From NCBI GenBank assembly GCA_020744425.1, contig JAGMUV010000029.1, forward strand, positions 372,001 to 436,000: DNA of 64,000 bases. The letters are read 5' to 3'. Below, in pieces: positions 1-9,700 of this stretch. The DNA is from Dactylonectria macrodidyma (taxonomy: Eukaryota > Ascomycota > Sordariomycetes > Hypocreales > Nectriaceae). A program made the position numbers and the translations under genes. The notes beneath the pieces are model-generated. The model was given only the letters and a program-made list of their open reading frames with translations, was not told the origin of the DNA and did not search any database. Positions within the stretch are counted from its first letter, which is position 1, and each line of letters starts with the position of its first letter.

Positions 1-690
1 TCAGTCGCACTTGCGATTGGCATCTGGGCACATGTATTCTGTCCACTCTTGAAATGACTTCCAGATCCACTGTTCGTATTCATCAACCTCCTCTTCTACA
101 CTGTTCGGCAACCTGTCTTTCGAACCAAGGACGTAATGGCACACAGAGTTGGACGAGGACAGAAATGCTGCGTCATGTCCGTCACGGCTTCGCCTTGGCT
201 CTGAACTACCGTAGAAGTGCTCACAAAGCTGTTCGCGTTCGTTGTCAGTCCCGCCGATAAAATGAAGTATCTCTGTTTCGGCATGCCGCACAGCATTCCC
301 AGTGTCTAGTTCTTTGGTGGCGACATTTTTGCAGTACAGGGGTTGAAGTTGTTCGTGTGCGGGCTGCGGTGGCTGTGACTTGCGCTTTCGGCTCTCCCAA
401 ATGTCAGGGCAGTCTTTTCTTGTCGGCGAGTTTGGTAATGTGCCTAACAGCAAGCTTTCGTCCAATAGCCACGGTCGATGCGTAGATACGTTGTCGAGAG
501 TATCTCGTGACATTTCATGATGTAGCATGCAAGAGCTGGCCAGTGGAAAGACCCCGAGGCAAGAGCACCTGCTATCCAATGGTCTTGCGTCTAGATGTTC
601 CCTGCCTGGTGGAGGTAGGTTTCGCTTCACATCTCGGTCTTTCCATGACCGCGTATGAACGATGGGGATGACCCCCAGGAATTTTGGCAT
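1..690 (-). CDS. hypothetical protein, about 229 aa
   Basis: Open frame on the minus strand, starting at the ATG at 688-690 and ending at a TGA at 1-3. It could be extended upstream to about 825 only by using a non-ATG start, so the ATG is preferred. The C-terminal half is acidic and charged, with a Glu/Asp-rich stretch followed by a Trp-rich segment (WIWKSFQEW) and a final Cys/Lys tail. No domain, signal peptide or membrane segment is recognisable. The protein may be one exon of a spliced gene, since fungal genes here usually carry short introns. A 301-bp MITE lies about 350 bp upstream. I cannot assign a function; that it is a real gene is only moderately likely. Confidence 0.35.
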   Translation of the reverse strand: MPKFLGVIPIVHTRSWKDRDVKRNLPPPGREHLDARPLDSRCSCLGVFPLASSCMLHHEMSRDTLDNVSTHRPWLLDESLLLGTLPNSPTRKDCPDIWESRKRKSQPPQPAHEQLQPLYCKNVATKELDTGNAVRHAETEILHFIGGTDNEREQLCEHFYGSSEPRRSRDGHDAAFLSSSNSVCHYVLGSKDRLPNSVEEEVDEYEQWIWKSFQEWTEYMCPDANRKCD

Positions 691-1040
691 AGCGAAACAA
701 TCTGTCCAGGAACAATAAAAGGGTATTAGTTGCAAGAACAGGTGAATGTCCCGAAACAAGACGATCTGTCTGTTGAGACCTACCTGGTGGAACAAAATAC
801 GTGTTTGATTGCTTCCCAGCCACAAACATGTATTGACTCGCGTCAGAATACGACTCGCTGGGTCACGGCTTTGCTCGGACCAAGAATCTGGCCGAGTTGG
901 ACTGTGCCCGCTCTTTGGTTGGCTCAGATGTGACTGCAGCCCGGGTTGGGGTTCCTCGATGACGCCGTTGAACCCCTACCACGGACTTTACAAGGTTACA
1001 AAACTCCGGTTCCGTTCTAATGACATTTGCTGCGGAACTA

Positions 1041-1341
1041 CGGAGGAAGAGCTCAAAAGTCCTTGCCGTGGGCTAATTACGCCACATCCAGCAATCCCTG
1101 TTAGTTACTTAGGATACATCACACTCCATCTGCTCCAGAAGGCCTTCGCCTAACACGCCTATAACTTCAGAGGGCGTAGGCGAGGCTTGCTGGTTAGTCG
1201 CTCACTAGAATCTGCTGTGGCCTGCTAGCGTTTAGCAGTGCTAGATTGGATTGAAGTACTTCTTGTATTTAGCCCAGTTTTGGGGACGTTTTTGCTTTTT
1301 CTTGATTTTAGCGCGGCAAGGACTTTTGGGCTCTTCCTCCG
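1041..1341. mobile_element. 301-bp MITE of the Tc1/mariner type
   Basis: The element is bounded by TA dinucleotides at 1039-1040 and 1342-1343. Its ends are inverted repeats: the left end reads CGGAGGAAGAGCTCAAAAGT and the reverse complement of the right end reads CGGAGGAAGAGCCCAAAAGT, then both continue with CCTTGCCG. It contains no credible coding region. Its termini resemble those of the Tc1-like element at 56588-58118 (CGGAGGAATCCTTCAAAAGT), so that family is the likely source of mobilising transposase. Confidence 0.8.
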
Positions 1342-1343
1342 TA

Positions 1344-1572
1344 TCAGTCCAGCTTTATGTAATTGGTGCCCTCTCGGAGGTAGCTGACGCAAATGCGGTG
1401 GGGAACCCCAGACATTACCTCGGCCCTCATCCCTAATAATTAAGACCGCTAGTAACAGTACGAGAACCCTAGTTCCTTTCCTGACTATTTGTCACAAATT
1501 CGGGTGTCTGGTAAAGATCCTCAACTCATCATCGCCCAAGATGTCAAAGTCTTGTCTCCATCTGCTCCTCAA
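1344..1572. other. unassigned spacer
   Basis: No coding region, repeat or RNA gene was recognised. It probably carries the promoter and 5' region of the broken arylesterase-like gene that begins near 1575. Confidence 0.4.
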
Positions 1573-1606
1573 TCATGGTAGCCTGTATGGCTATGCTGGT
1601 GGCCTA

Positions 1607-1614
1607 CATCTATG
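1607..1614. repeat. left 8-bp target-site duplication of hAT 1
   Basis: CATCTATG immediately precedes the element and is repeated exactly at 4445-4452, right after it. Eight base pairs is the diagnostic duplication length for hAT transposons. Confidence 0.9.
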
Positions 1615-4444
1615 CAGACTTGCAAACAAATAAATCGTATCCAAATCAAATCAAATGAGGGAAAAAGTTATCCAAATCAAATCAAATATTCAGGCCTGCA
1701 TTTATTTGGATATTTGAATTCATTTGGATAAGGGGTTGTCCAACCAGCATTCGCGTTGAGACTAGTCTCAACCCCACTTCTACCTGGGATCCTACCCAGT
1801 TTGGTAAACAACTCGCATCTCACAATTAACCCGCCATGCCCTTTCAGCTGATGCTGCCTGTCACAGCACCATGTTCGACTCGCGAGATATGGTCAAGCAG
1901 TTCGTCCCGACATATCAACGGTGCTTGTATGCCTCGGACTGTAGCCTGCTGAGCTTCGCAACCTCAACTATCCCCAACAATCCTGCTCCAAATGGCTCAG
2001 TCTACGAATGCCGATTGTAGAGCGATACCTTCAATAACTCCTTCGACCACTCCCAGTGACCTCGACGCCCCCCCAAGCTTCGATCCATCCGATACCAACA
2101 GAGAGGTGACTATAGACACTTCCTCCTCGGTCGACTACACTGGCTACGAAGGCATCGATTGGAATCGCCTTTCAGGGTACTGCATTCGCAAACAAAGACG
2201 AAGGCCGCGGACGGGATGGGTCTGGGAGCACGGATTCGATATCGAGAAAGACGGTTCTGGCCGCCGATTCTGGCTCTGCAAAGACTGTCACGGAAAGAAA
2301 GCTACGATCACTCATATGTACGACGCTGCTTCTACGAGCCAAGCAAACGGTCATATGGAAGATGTCCACCGCATCAATCGAGACGGGCCTATGTCACCGC
2401 AGAGGAAGAAGCAACGCACCCTCTTCGACATGGCTGATCTGGACTGTCATCGACCGAAGGACCAAGCGGTGATGAACGCATTTATAGCGTCGTTTGATCC
2501 TGTTCGCTTTCAGCATTTGCTTGTACGCTGGGTGGCCTGCGACAACGTCCCGTTTAATAAGCTTGAGAGCCCGTATTTCCGCGAGTTCATGGGATACGCG
2601 AATAGCGCTATTATCGAGTCAGGAAGTCTCCCTACCCATACCACAATCCGTGAATGGATTGTACGGTCCTTCAATCGTCACAAAGTCGTCGTGACTGAGA
2701 TTCTTGGTCGCGTACTTGGCCGCATTAATATCTCCTTTGATGCGTGGTCCTTTCGCAAGTTTACCTCCCTTCTCGGCCTTGCTGTGCACTTTCTTGATGA
2801 TGAAGGGAAGTTTCGCACATTCCTTCTAGGCTTGCTACAAATCGAGGGTCGTCATAGTGGCGAGAACCTTGCCGATCGCGTTAGTGAAATAATTCACGAA
2901 TATGGGTTTGAGGATCGCATTGGGTACTTTGTCACATAAAATGCGGAGAGCAACGACACGTGTCTTGAAGACCTAGGCACTGAGTTCGGCTTCAACAAGC
3001 AGCACCGGCGGCTTCGTTGCTGTGGGCACATTATCAACCTCGTCGCCCGATCCATTCTTTTCGGCACGGACGCCGACGCCTTTGAGGAGGACTGCCAAGC
3101 TGACAAGGAGGTTCAATATGAGATAAAACTCTGGAGGTCGAAAGGCCCGATTGGCAAGCTGCACAATATTGTTCGCTGGGTGCAAAGGTCTGGCCAGCGC
3201 ATTGAGGAGCTCCACAAGCTTCAGCTTATTGAGAACACCGCGTTGAACCTTGAAGATAAAACAACCTACAATGTTGTTACGGATAACGCTACCCGCTGGA
3301 ACTCGTCTGAGGCGATGATGGAGCGAGGCTACTAGCTTCGGAACGCACTTGATTGCCTGGTCCAGGCAGAAGTTATGGAATGGAATAACTACGTGGCTAG
3401 AAGAACTTAAAACGGGATAAAGCCAATGCCCAAGAAGAGCCGAAAGAAGCCTGCGATTGTTGACGATAAGATGAGATGTCTGCTGAGGACTGGTCTGTGA
3501 TTGCGGAGTATCTGGCTATATTGAAGCCGTTAAAGATAGCTACTAAGCGCCTAGAAGGCCGACCCAAGGAGGGTGAGCTGAATCTAGCCTTCCGACACTC
3601 AGCTTGTGCTTATAATTCTAGGTAAATTCGGTGCGATCTGGGAGGTTTTGCTCACAATGGAGTGGCTTCTGAAACATCTGGAAGAGTTCAAGGTGCAACA
3701 TGAACTAGATGAAGAACCATACCTGCGGATTGGTTGCAATCTCGGCTGGATGAAGCTGGACCAATATTACACCCTCACCGAAGATAGCCCTGTATATCTC
3801 GCAGCCCTTATCCTCCACCCTGCCTTTCGCTGGTCAACCGTCGAGTCGTAATGGGGTGATCATCCGGACTGGCTAGTACGAGGAAAGGCAGCTGTACAAG
3901 AGCTGTGGGAGGAGTATCGAAATCTCCCTGTCGAGCAGGAAACGATACCTGAGCAGCCGACTGTTCCAAGAAAGACAACCGACCTAGATGACTTTATGGC
4001 CTCAATCAGGAAGCTCAGCACACGGCCTGCACCTTTACCGTCAGCTACGCGCGATGAGTATGCAGAGTGGGTGGCCACTACTGACCCCGGTGATTGTTTG
4101 GTGGATAATCCGATTCAGTATTGGCTTCTCCGAAGACGGCAGTATCCACGTCTGTCGCGGATGGCGATTGATCTCTTCTCAATTCCCGCGATGTCTACCG
4201 AGCCGGAGCGAATATTCAGCCTTGCAGGTCAGATGGTTACGGCTCAAAGGGGCCGACTCCAAGCGGATATTATCAGAGCAGCTCAATGTATCTCATCGTG
4301 GGAGAAAAGTGGGGCTATCCAAATATCCAAATAGATCCAAATCGATCCAAATCAAATCAAATCAAATCAAATTGAACATTTTCGTATCCAAATCAAATCA
4401 AATTAGGGGCTGGATTTGATTTGATTTATTTGTTTGCAAGCCTG
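1615..4444 (+). mobile_element. hAT transposon 1 (2,830 bp)
   Basis: The terminal inverted repeats are CAGACTTGCAAACAAATAAA on the left and CAGGCTTGCAAACAAATAAA (reverse complement of the right end), one mismatch in 20. They are flanked by the exact 8-bp duplication CATCTATG. Subterminal regions at 1640-1690 and 4330-4430 are packed with repeats of the motif TCCAAATCAAATCAAAT, which probably bind transposase. The body encodes a decayed hAT transposase on the same strand as the interrupted arylesterase-like gene. Confidence 0.93.
1992..4334 (+). pseudogene. hAT transposase relic with BED finger
   Basis: The first open segment (ATG at 1992 to TAA at 2937-2939) holds a BED zinc finger (WLCKDC followed by paired His, about residues 75-130) and the first catalytic region (ISFDAWS). 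The TAA replaces the position expected to hold the second catalytic Asp, in the context YFVT-stop-NAESND. Reading continues in pieces past 2940 with RLRCCGHIINL and KGPIGKLHN, and the C-terminal dimerisation block lies at 3996-4334 (IPAMSTEPERIFS, containing the expected catalytic Glu). Several further stops and frame changes follow 3330. The coded function is cut-and-paste transposition; this copy cannot make a full protein. Confidence 0.88.
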
Positions 4445-5432
4445 CATCTATGGCTCGGCAATTCATCGAACTTGGATGCTGCTGGGCGGTCTTCGGACAG
4501 CAAATACATTTTAGAGGACGCTGCAGACCTGGTTCTCATTGAAGACACAACATACTGTGAGGATCTACATTATCACCCTTCGACCAACACCATCTTCACG
4601 GCCTGCAAAGATGCAAGTGACACTCGACATTTATGGTTTCCAAGCCTCGGTAATCTTGCAGATCCCCTGATCGGTCGGGAGGGGAAGGGCTCGATCCATG
4701 TGATTGACGTGAAGGTGCTTTACCACGCAAAACCTTTTTGAGACAAGAATTCTGATTTGGCCTAAACGGTCATTACTATCGCGACGGCCATTTACGGGCA
4801 GTTGAAGACATCTATACGAGTGCTAAATGGTCCAATATCGTCCATCTTCAAATCATGGATCTTATGTCTACGGATAGTACTCGAAGCATCCGAGCGGATA
4901 TTGCCTTGACGGGTCTCCACAACAACAATGGAATTGGGAACGGGGAGGGCGGAGAGATACTGATAAGTAGCTGCGGCAGCGGAAGTCTTCACATTGGCGC
5001 ACTCTCCGGTAATCCGCAGGAATCCCGCATCGAGGTTCTGGCGTCTAAAAAATTCTACTCCTATATTGACAATCCAAGCTGGTTCAAAGATCCATTCCGC
5101 ACAGGTTCTCTCGATGGAAGTGGTTTTATTCTTCCAGGAATCTTGTGACCTGTGGTGGATGTTCCAAACTGTCTACGAGATCCAGCAACAAACATATCAT
5201 CGGTGGTGTGGTACGTCAAACAGAGTCAGCACTGCAAAGGAAAGGGTCTTTCGAGAATGCAGATTGTTGGGAGACACGCCTGTTGTTTGAAGACGATGGT
5301 AGTAGATTGAGTGCTGCGAGCTCCATAGTTCTGGTAACAATTGACCCCGAACTCGAAAATGGAAATCATAGAGCATGGCTTTTTGTATCGGGGTTGTCTA
5401 AAAACATCATTTCAGGGAAGGTTACCATCTAA

Positions 5433-6051
5433 TTAGGGGAATTTAAACTGTTTGGACCTTTATATGGACCTATATACACCAAAAAAGAGCTCATAAGCAA
5501 AATTTGAAGAAATCTCATGACGTGGAAGAAGAGGAGGGGAGCCTTAGCCACTACGCCTTGGTTGAGAGAATAGGGGTACTACAAAGGTCTTCAATGCTTG
5601 ATAGGCTCAAAAACCTCGCTATCCCATCGTATGACCATTCTGAGGATATGGCTATGACTATCAATTGCGAAAAAGGCTCCAGTCACTAAAAAAAAAAAAA
5701 AAAAAGGTAAAAGAAAGGAAAAAAGGTCGTTAATAAACATCAAGTCAAGTTGTTGGATCCAATCTACCAATGGTAGTTTTCTAGATAAGGTTGTCCCAGT
5801 CGTTCCTTTTCAAGATTTTGCGACGCTTAACTGGTCGCAGTCGTACAAGGTGGCAGACCCATCGAGGGAGTAGCTTGCTGAACCGGTCACCGAGATCAGA
5901 GGTTCGTAATATATCGGTGCTGGCCATTAGACATTCGGGATAGCTGAAAGAGAATGATGAACCATTTCAAGAGTGCCGTAGCCTCAGGAGTGGCACAGCT
6001 TTTTCCACCACTTCTATGGTCGAGTCTACCACATCTCCCTGTTTTCTGTGT
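5433..6051. other. spacer with an 18-A run
   Basis: Contains an uninterrupted A18 tract at 5688-5705 followed by purine-rich sequence. A short open frame (about 60 codons, 5504-5689) runs into the tract but has no recognisable features. The A tract could mark the 3' end of an old retroposed sequence; no flanking duplication was identified. Confidence 0.35.
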
Positions 6052-7141
6052 CTAGCCTGGCCAGACTCTAGCCAGGGCACCACGGCTACCACCATCAAAT
6101 AACTCATCGGCCTCTTCAAGTGCATGGAGGTGGCAAGCCAACTCCATACCCTTACGTCGCTGGGCTTCAATGCGACGCCAATCCCACTCACTCTCAACGG
6201 ACAGGTCAACATCATTGACACAGACCAGCCCATCGCCAACTTTCTTCTCACCACTCATCCAGCCGCCAGGTCGTTCAGGAAGCATACCGGAGTCGGCAAG
6301 GATAAGGGCTGGGTGAACTGTAAAGCGGCCGATCTTAAAAACGTACTTACTGATCGCCGTGGCGATGATCTTCGTCTTCCAATTATCGGCGGTATCGCTA
6401 TGGCTCCAGGTCTTAACTTGCGCAAAGTTAGGGTCAAGCCATTCGGTGGGCCTCGTGGTGCCCTTTGGCACAAAGTGTGTAACAATAAAGAGCCATTTGC
6501 GGTCCCAACATAGGATATTACTCCACATCTCGTATGCCTTGTATGGCGCCACCTCTTTCTTGAAGCTACACTCGACGGCTCCCAATAAGACGCCCAGCGA
6601 CCCCTTGACAGGGGCACCGGTCTTGGGGTCTAGGACAAGCCTGCTCCGTACGTTCTGTGCCATGTGACGTAGCGCCGGGCGGCAGAGGTAAGAGATAAGG
6701 TGCGCACGGGAAATGTCGAGATCGGAAAAGAAGGTTGAATTAGATTTGTGAAAATTATAATCGATCTCGAGCAAGGGAGAGTGCGTCTCGGAGATCATGG
6801 GTTTGAAGAGGGCTCTTGGACCAAGTATCGGCGATTTGCGCACATAGTTATGGTAGAAGACGACGGAAAAAATGCGACACTGACGAATGTTAGCAAGAAA
6901 CATAGCCAATCAGGATACACCAGAGGCGACGAACAGTCCACATGAAGGGCAGGCTCTTCCAGTTCGTAAAGATGACCAGTAGGAGCAAAATGCGGGATGT
7001 ACGACCTAACTCCATGAAGGCTGTCATCAAATCCCTCCATTCCGTCTTCCAAAGGAGGTATCCTATTCCTCCGATAATCACAGGGGTAGAAATATGTTCT
7101 AATGCAGCGGTGGCACTATTTCTGTTTGCTCCGTATGTCAT
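6052..7141 (-). CDS. thioesterase-superfamily (4HBT/THEM6-like) protein
   Basis: Two exons on the minus strand. Exon 1 is 7141-6935, starting at an ATG, with an N-terminal membrane segment (SRILLLLVIFTNWKSLPFMW). Exon 2 is 6879-6052. The proposed intron (6934-6880) has GTTCGT, the branch site GCTAAC and CAG, and keeps phase 0, giving about 344 aa. Exon 2 carries the hotdog-fold signature of fungal THEM6-like proteins: LEIDYNFHKSNSTFFSDLD, then ECSFKKE and WDRKWLFIVTHFVPKG. These proteins are presumed membrane-anchored acyl thioesterases of unknown substrate. The assignment rests on remembered family motifs. The exon boundary could differ, because another GT (GTGTAT at 6920) is closer to consensus but breaks the frame. 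The gene appears intact. Confidence 0.72.
6880..6934 (-). other. predicted intron of the thioesterase-like gene
   Basis: It ends in GCTAACATTCGTCAG, a strong fungal branch site and acceptor. The donor GTTCGT was chosen because it preserves phase 0 and joins the residues FMWT to CRIF. Confidence 0.55.
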
Positions 7142-9005
7142 GGTGACGAACTATATCCGGCGGAATATGTAGCAGTGAACAGAAAAATTATTCAGTCGAA
7201 CAGCCTTCAAGTTCAAACGATCTCACAAGTAGCAATACAAGCGCCGGAACCGGAATCGCCTTGAAAGATATCGTGCGGGTAAAGACAGGCGGCGCTGGCT
7301 TATCAAGATTTCGGTCAATACTACCGTTGCGAGGGTTGGGCTGAGAGGTTCAAAAGCAATACTCTTGTACTTCTGGTATGGAGCCCCTATTTTGGTCCAG
7401 TAGTCCAGCCGTTCTTCGGTTCATAACAGAGGACATGCTGAGGTGCCGAGGTACAATTGCAGTCATGTCACATGACCGGTCCAATCGCGCTAACGAGACG
7501 CCTCTTGTCACCAGAGATATTTGTGTAGCCAAATATCCAGCACACTTGCATTGCTCCGTGTGGTGCTGGCAGAACCCCAGTCACTTCAGCGTCGAAGACC
7601 TCAACTGGACTGAACACCGAGAACATTCCACCCACATTATAACCTTGTATATTGCCGCAAGTCGTATCGAATATGGCTAGGAGGATCGGCTTCGAGTTCA
7701 AACGGAATATATCGTATATACGACGGTATGCTCGGTTGGTTGAGCGGAGGTGGCAGTTATACCCGGCGCCTTGCCCAGCGGCCTGAGCCTCGTTGACACG
7801 ACTTCGGGAAGGTCGTGGGTGTACTTTAGCTCTTGAGCCTCGCCACAGAGAACTCAAGGTGAACCGAGACCCCCCTAGTAGTCATAGTTCAATAAGGATT
7901 TTGGGAACACAATGTGTCTTCTTTCGGAATGGCTCGGGGCAGTCAGGTCGGCCCCCTGCCCCCACCGTGTGGCCGGGTAGGGTGGCACGGGGGGGGGGGG
8001 CTGAGCCAGATGGGCCAGTTAGATGGGACGGCAGAGGAACGTGGGTGTTCGGGAAGGCCCCGGAATGTTTTGTGGTTGCGGGATTGGTCTCCATAGTCTG
8101 CTCGGTGAGTTGCGAGGGAGACCCGAGGTCTGGAGTATTGTTTTCGTGGGGGGGGGGGGGGGGTTTCCCCCCCTCCCAAAACCGCGCCAGAGACCCTTGG
8201 GGGCCAGCTTGTTTCGACTCAAGGACGATTTTCGAGGCTGCGTCTTGATGAGATTATGCCGGAGAATAACATCCTTGATGAGTTCAGATGGAAAGATAAT
8301 ACAGTCGCGTATCTAGGGCGCCATATTACTCTGCTGATGTTGTACTTCCGCATGGTGCGATGCCAATTGTACCGGTACATGCAGGGCCTAGATTAGAGAG
8401 AATGTCGCCGAAGAGATGCCTGTTAGCTAGCAAGCCCGCTAAGCCCACTAGTTTGGAGTCTCGACCCTCCATCCCTTTACAGTAAGTGCGGCGGGGCCGC
8501 ATGAAATATTGGACAAGGGCCAGCTAGGTTATTGGATTCCCGCATCGGGCTTGGGCGGAAAGCTTATTCACCGGAGGTTAGCTAGCGGGAAGTGCCGCTT
8601 GGCTGAGGCACGTAAGCAGAGTATGCGAGTGGCTGCCTGACATCCAAATCTAGGCTAGACTCAGAGGGAAGTAGGTCAGTTAGGTAATCTAACTCGGCAG
8701 GAGCGAGGTAGGCAGAAAATGAGACTGCACCAGCTTCGTTAACATGAATAAGCCGATTGGCTCCCTTTGTGGTTGACCCTCCACGTTCAAAAGGCGAAGA
8801 AGCCGAAAAGCAGGCCCGATGAGACTGAAGTCAGGGCGGTTCTCGCCAGGCTTGAGGAATGGCCGCTCGAGAGTGCTTCGTTCAAGCGCATAACCGAGAA
8901 CGAAAAAAAACTTTCCAGCTACAGTTCGATTAGACTCCTTGTACAAAGCATGGGCATGCTAGCAGCACCGTTTGGGATCGAGTTGATTCACCCTCAACAC
9001 AGACG
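7142..9005. other. unassigned low-complexity region with long G runs
   Basis: Long homopurine runs occur at about 7990-8000 and 8150-8162, the second followed by a short C run (GGGTTTCCCCCCC) that could pair with it. Open frames across this part are Pro/Gly-rich by-products of the runs and show no protein-like features. The stretch 8300-8650 has tandem-like GCTAGC/CCGCTAAGC motifs but no defined element. Confidence 0.35.
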
Positions 9006-9191
9006 AGGGACAAGGCCAAGCGAGCTCCAAGAGCCAAATACACCCCACAGGAAGATGACCTTCTCATCGAGTTAAAGGAGAGTAGGGAGATGCTTGCGTG
9101 GCCCGAGATTCACCAGCGGTTTAGTGAGGCCTATCCAGGGCGGCATGTCGAGAGCCTACAGGTGCATCTCAAGCGTCGTGAGAGATCCTAG
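9006..9191 (+). pseudogene. SANT/Myb-like DNA-binding domain fragment
   Basis: A 61-codon frame ending at TAG (9189-9191) reads through YTPQEDDLLIELKE, then LAWPEIHQRF and VESLQVHLKRR. This is the spacing of a fungal SANT/Myb-like helix-turn-helix (Trp in the second helix, basic recognition helix). No start codon or remaining gene body is visible on either side, so it is a detached fragment. Confidence 0.5.
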
Positions 9192-9700
9192 CACGCCTTT
9201 GGCGGTGGATATCAAATATGTCCAGAGCCCGCTTGAACTGGGGCCTTGCGCCTTGATGGAGTTCAAGCCCGCGGATGGCTTTTGGGCTGAAGGAGGAACG
9301 GGGCTAGTTTACGCAGTTGTTTCCGGGACGGAGTAATGGAGTCCTTCAGGTGCGTTTTCATTCAGCCCGAAGGGCGTTTTACTCAGTCAGAAAGAAGAGC
9401 ATAAAACCTCTTCTGATTGGCCAATTAGGTAGGAGGAGACTCGGATTGGGACATAATGAAGGTCTCTATCGTCAAGGGCTGGGAGACTGGCAATGGATAG
9501 CTATTTGATGGAGAGCTGGATGGTGTCGCGTCAGTCACTAAGCGATGATTTTGGACAGCTGAACTCTGGGTACAAATTAGACCCGTCGGCAGAACCGAGA
9601 TGTACTAACCAAAGAGGATCCTATCCAATCAGATGTCATAAAAGTCATGCCCGTGTAAGAGTCCTGCCCGTGTATCAAAAATGTCATGCCCGTATAAGTT
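9192..9700. other. unassigned spacer
   Basis: No gene recognised. Three imperfect copies of a short motif (CATGCCCGTGTAAGAGTC / CTGCCCGTGTATCAAAAATG / CATGCCCGTATAAGTTC) lie at about 9647-9705 beside the decayed hAT and may be part of its terminal region. Confidence 0.35.

Larger units (their letters stand above)
1575..5432 (+). pseudogene. arylesterase/paraoxonase-like gene interrupted by a hAT transposon
   Basis: The 5' piece (1575-1614) encodes a hydrophobic start typical of the signal anchor of paraoxonase-type lactonases. The 3' piece (4445-5432) carries family-like segments: CEDLHYHPSTNTIFTAC, then GLHNNNGIGNG, then a C-terminal block with WETRLLFEDDGSRL and AWLFVSGLSKN. Members form calcium-dependent six-bladed propellers that hydrolyse lactones and aryl esters (family knowledge). 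The hAT element sits near the N-terminus with an 8-bp target duplication. Even with the insertion removed, frame changes near 4500, 4745-4850 and 5145 remain, so the copy is dead or needs introns I cannot place. Assignment to the superfamily is fairly sure, loss of function likely. Confidence 0.65.

Noticed and set aside
6880..6920. 41-nt intron with donor GTGTAT in the thioesterase-like gene
   Set aside because: Donor is closer to consensus but splicing it breaks the reading frame; the GTTCGT donor 14 nt upstream keeps it.
7793..8248. 151-codon open frame through the G-rich region
   Set aside because: Composition is dictated by homopurine runs, giving Pro/Gly strings on both strands; no domain, start context or codon structure.
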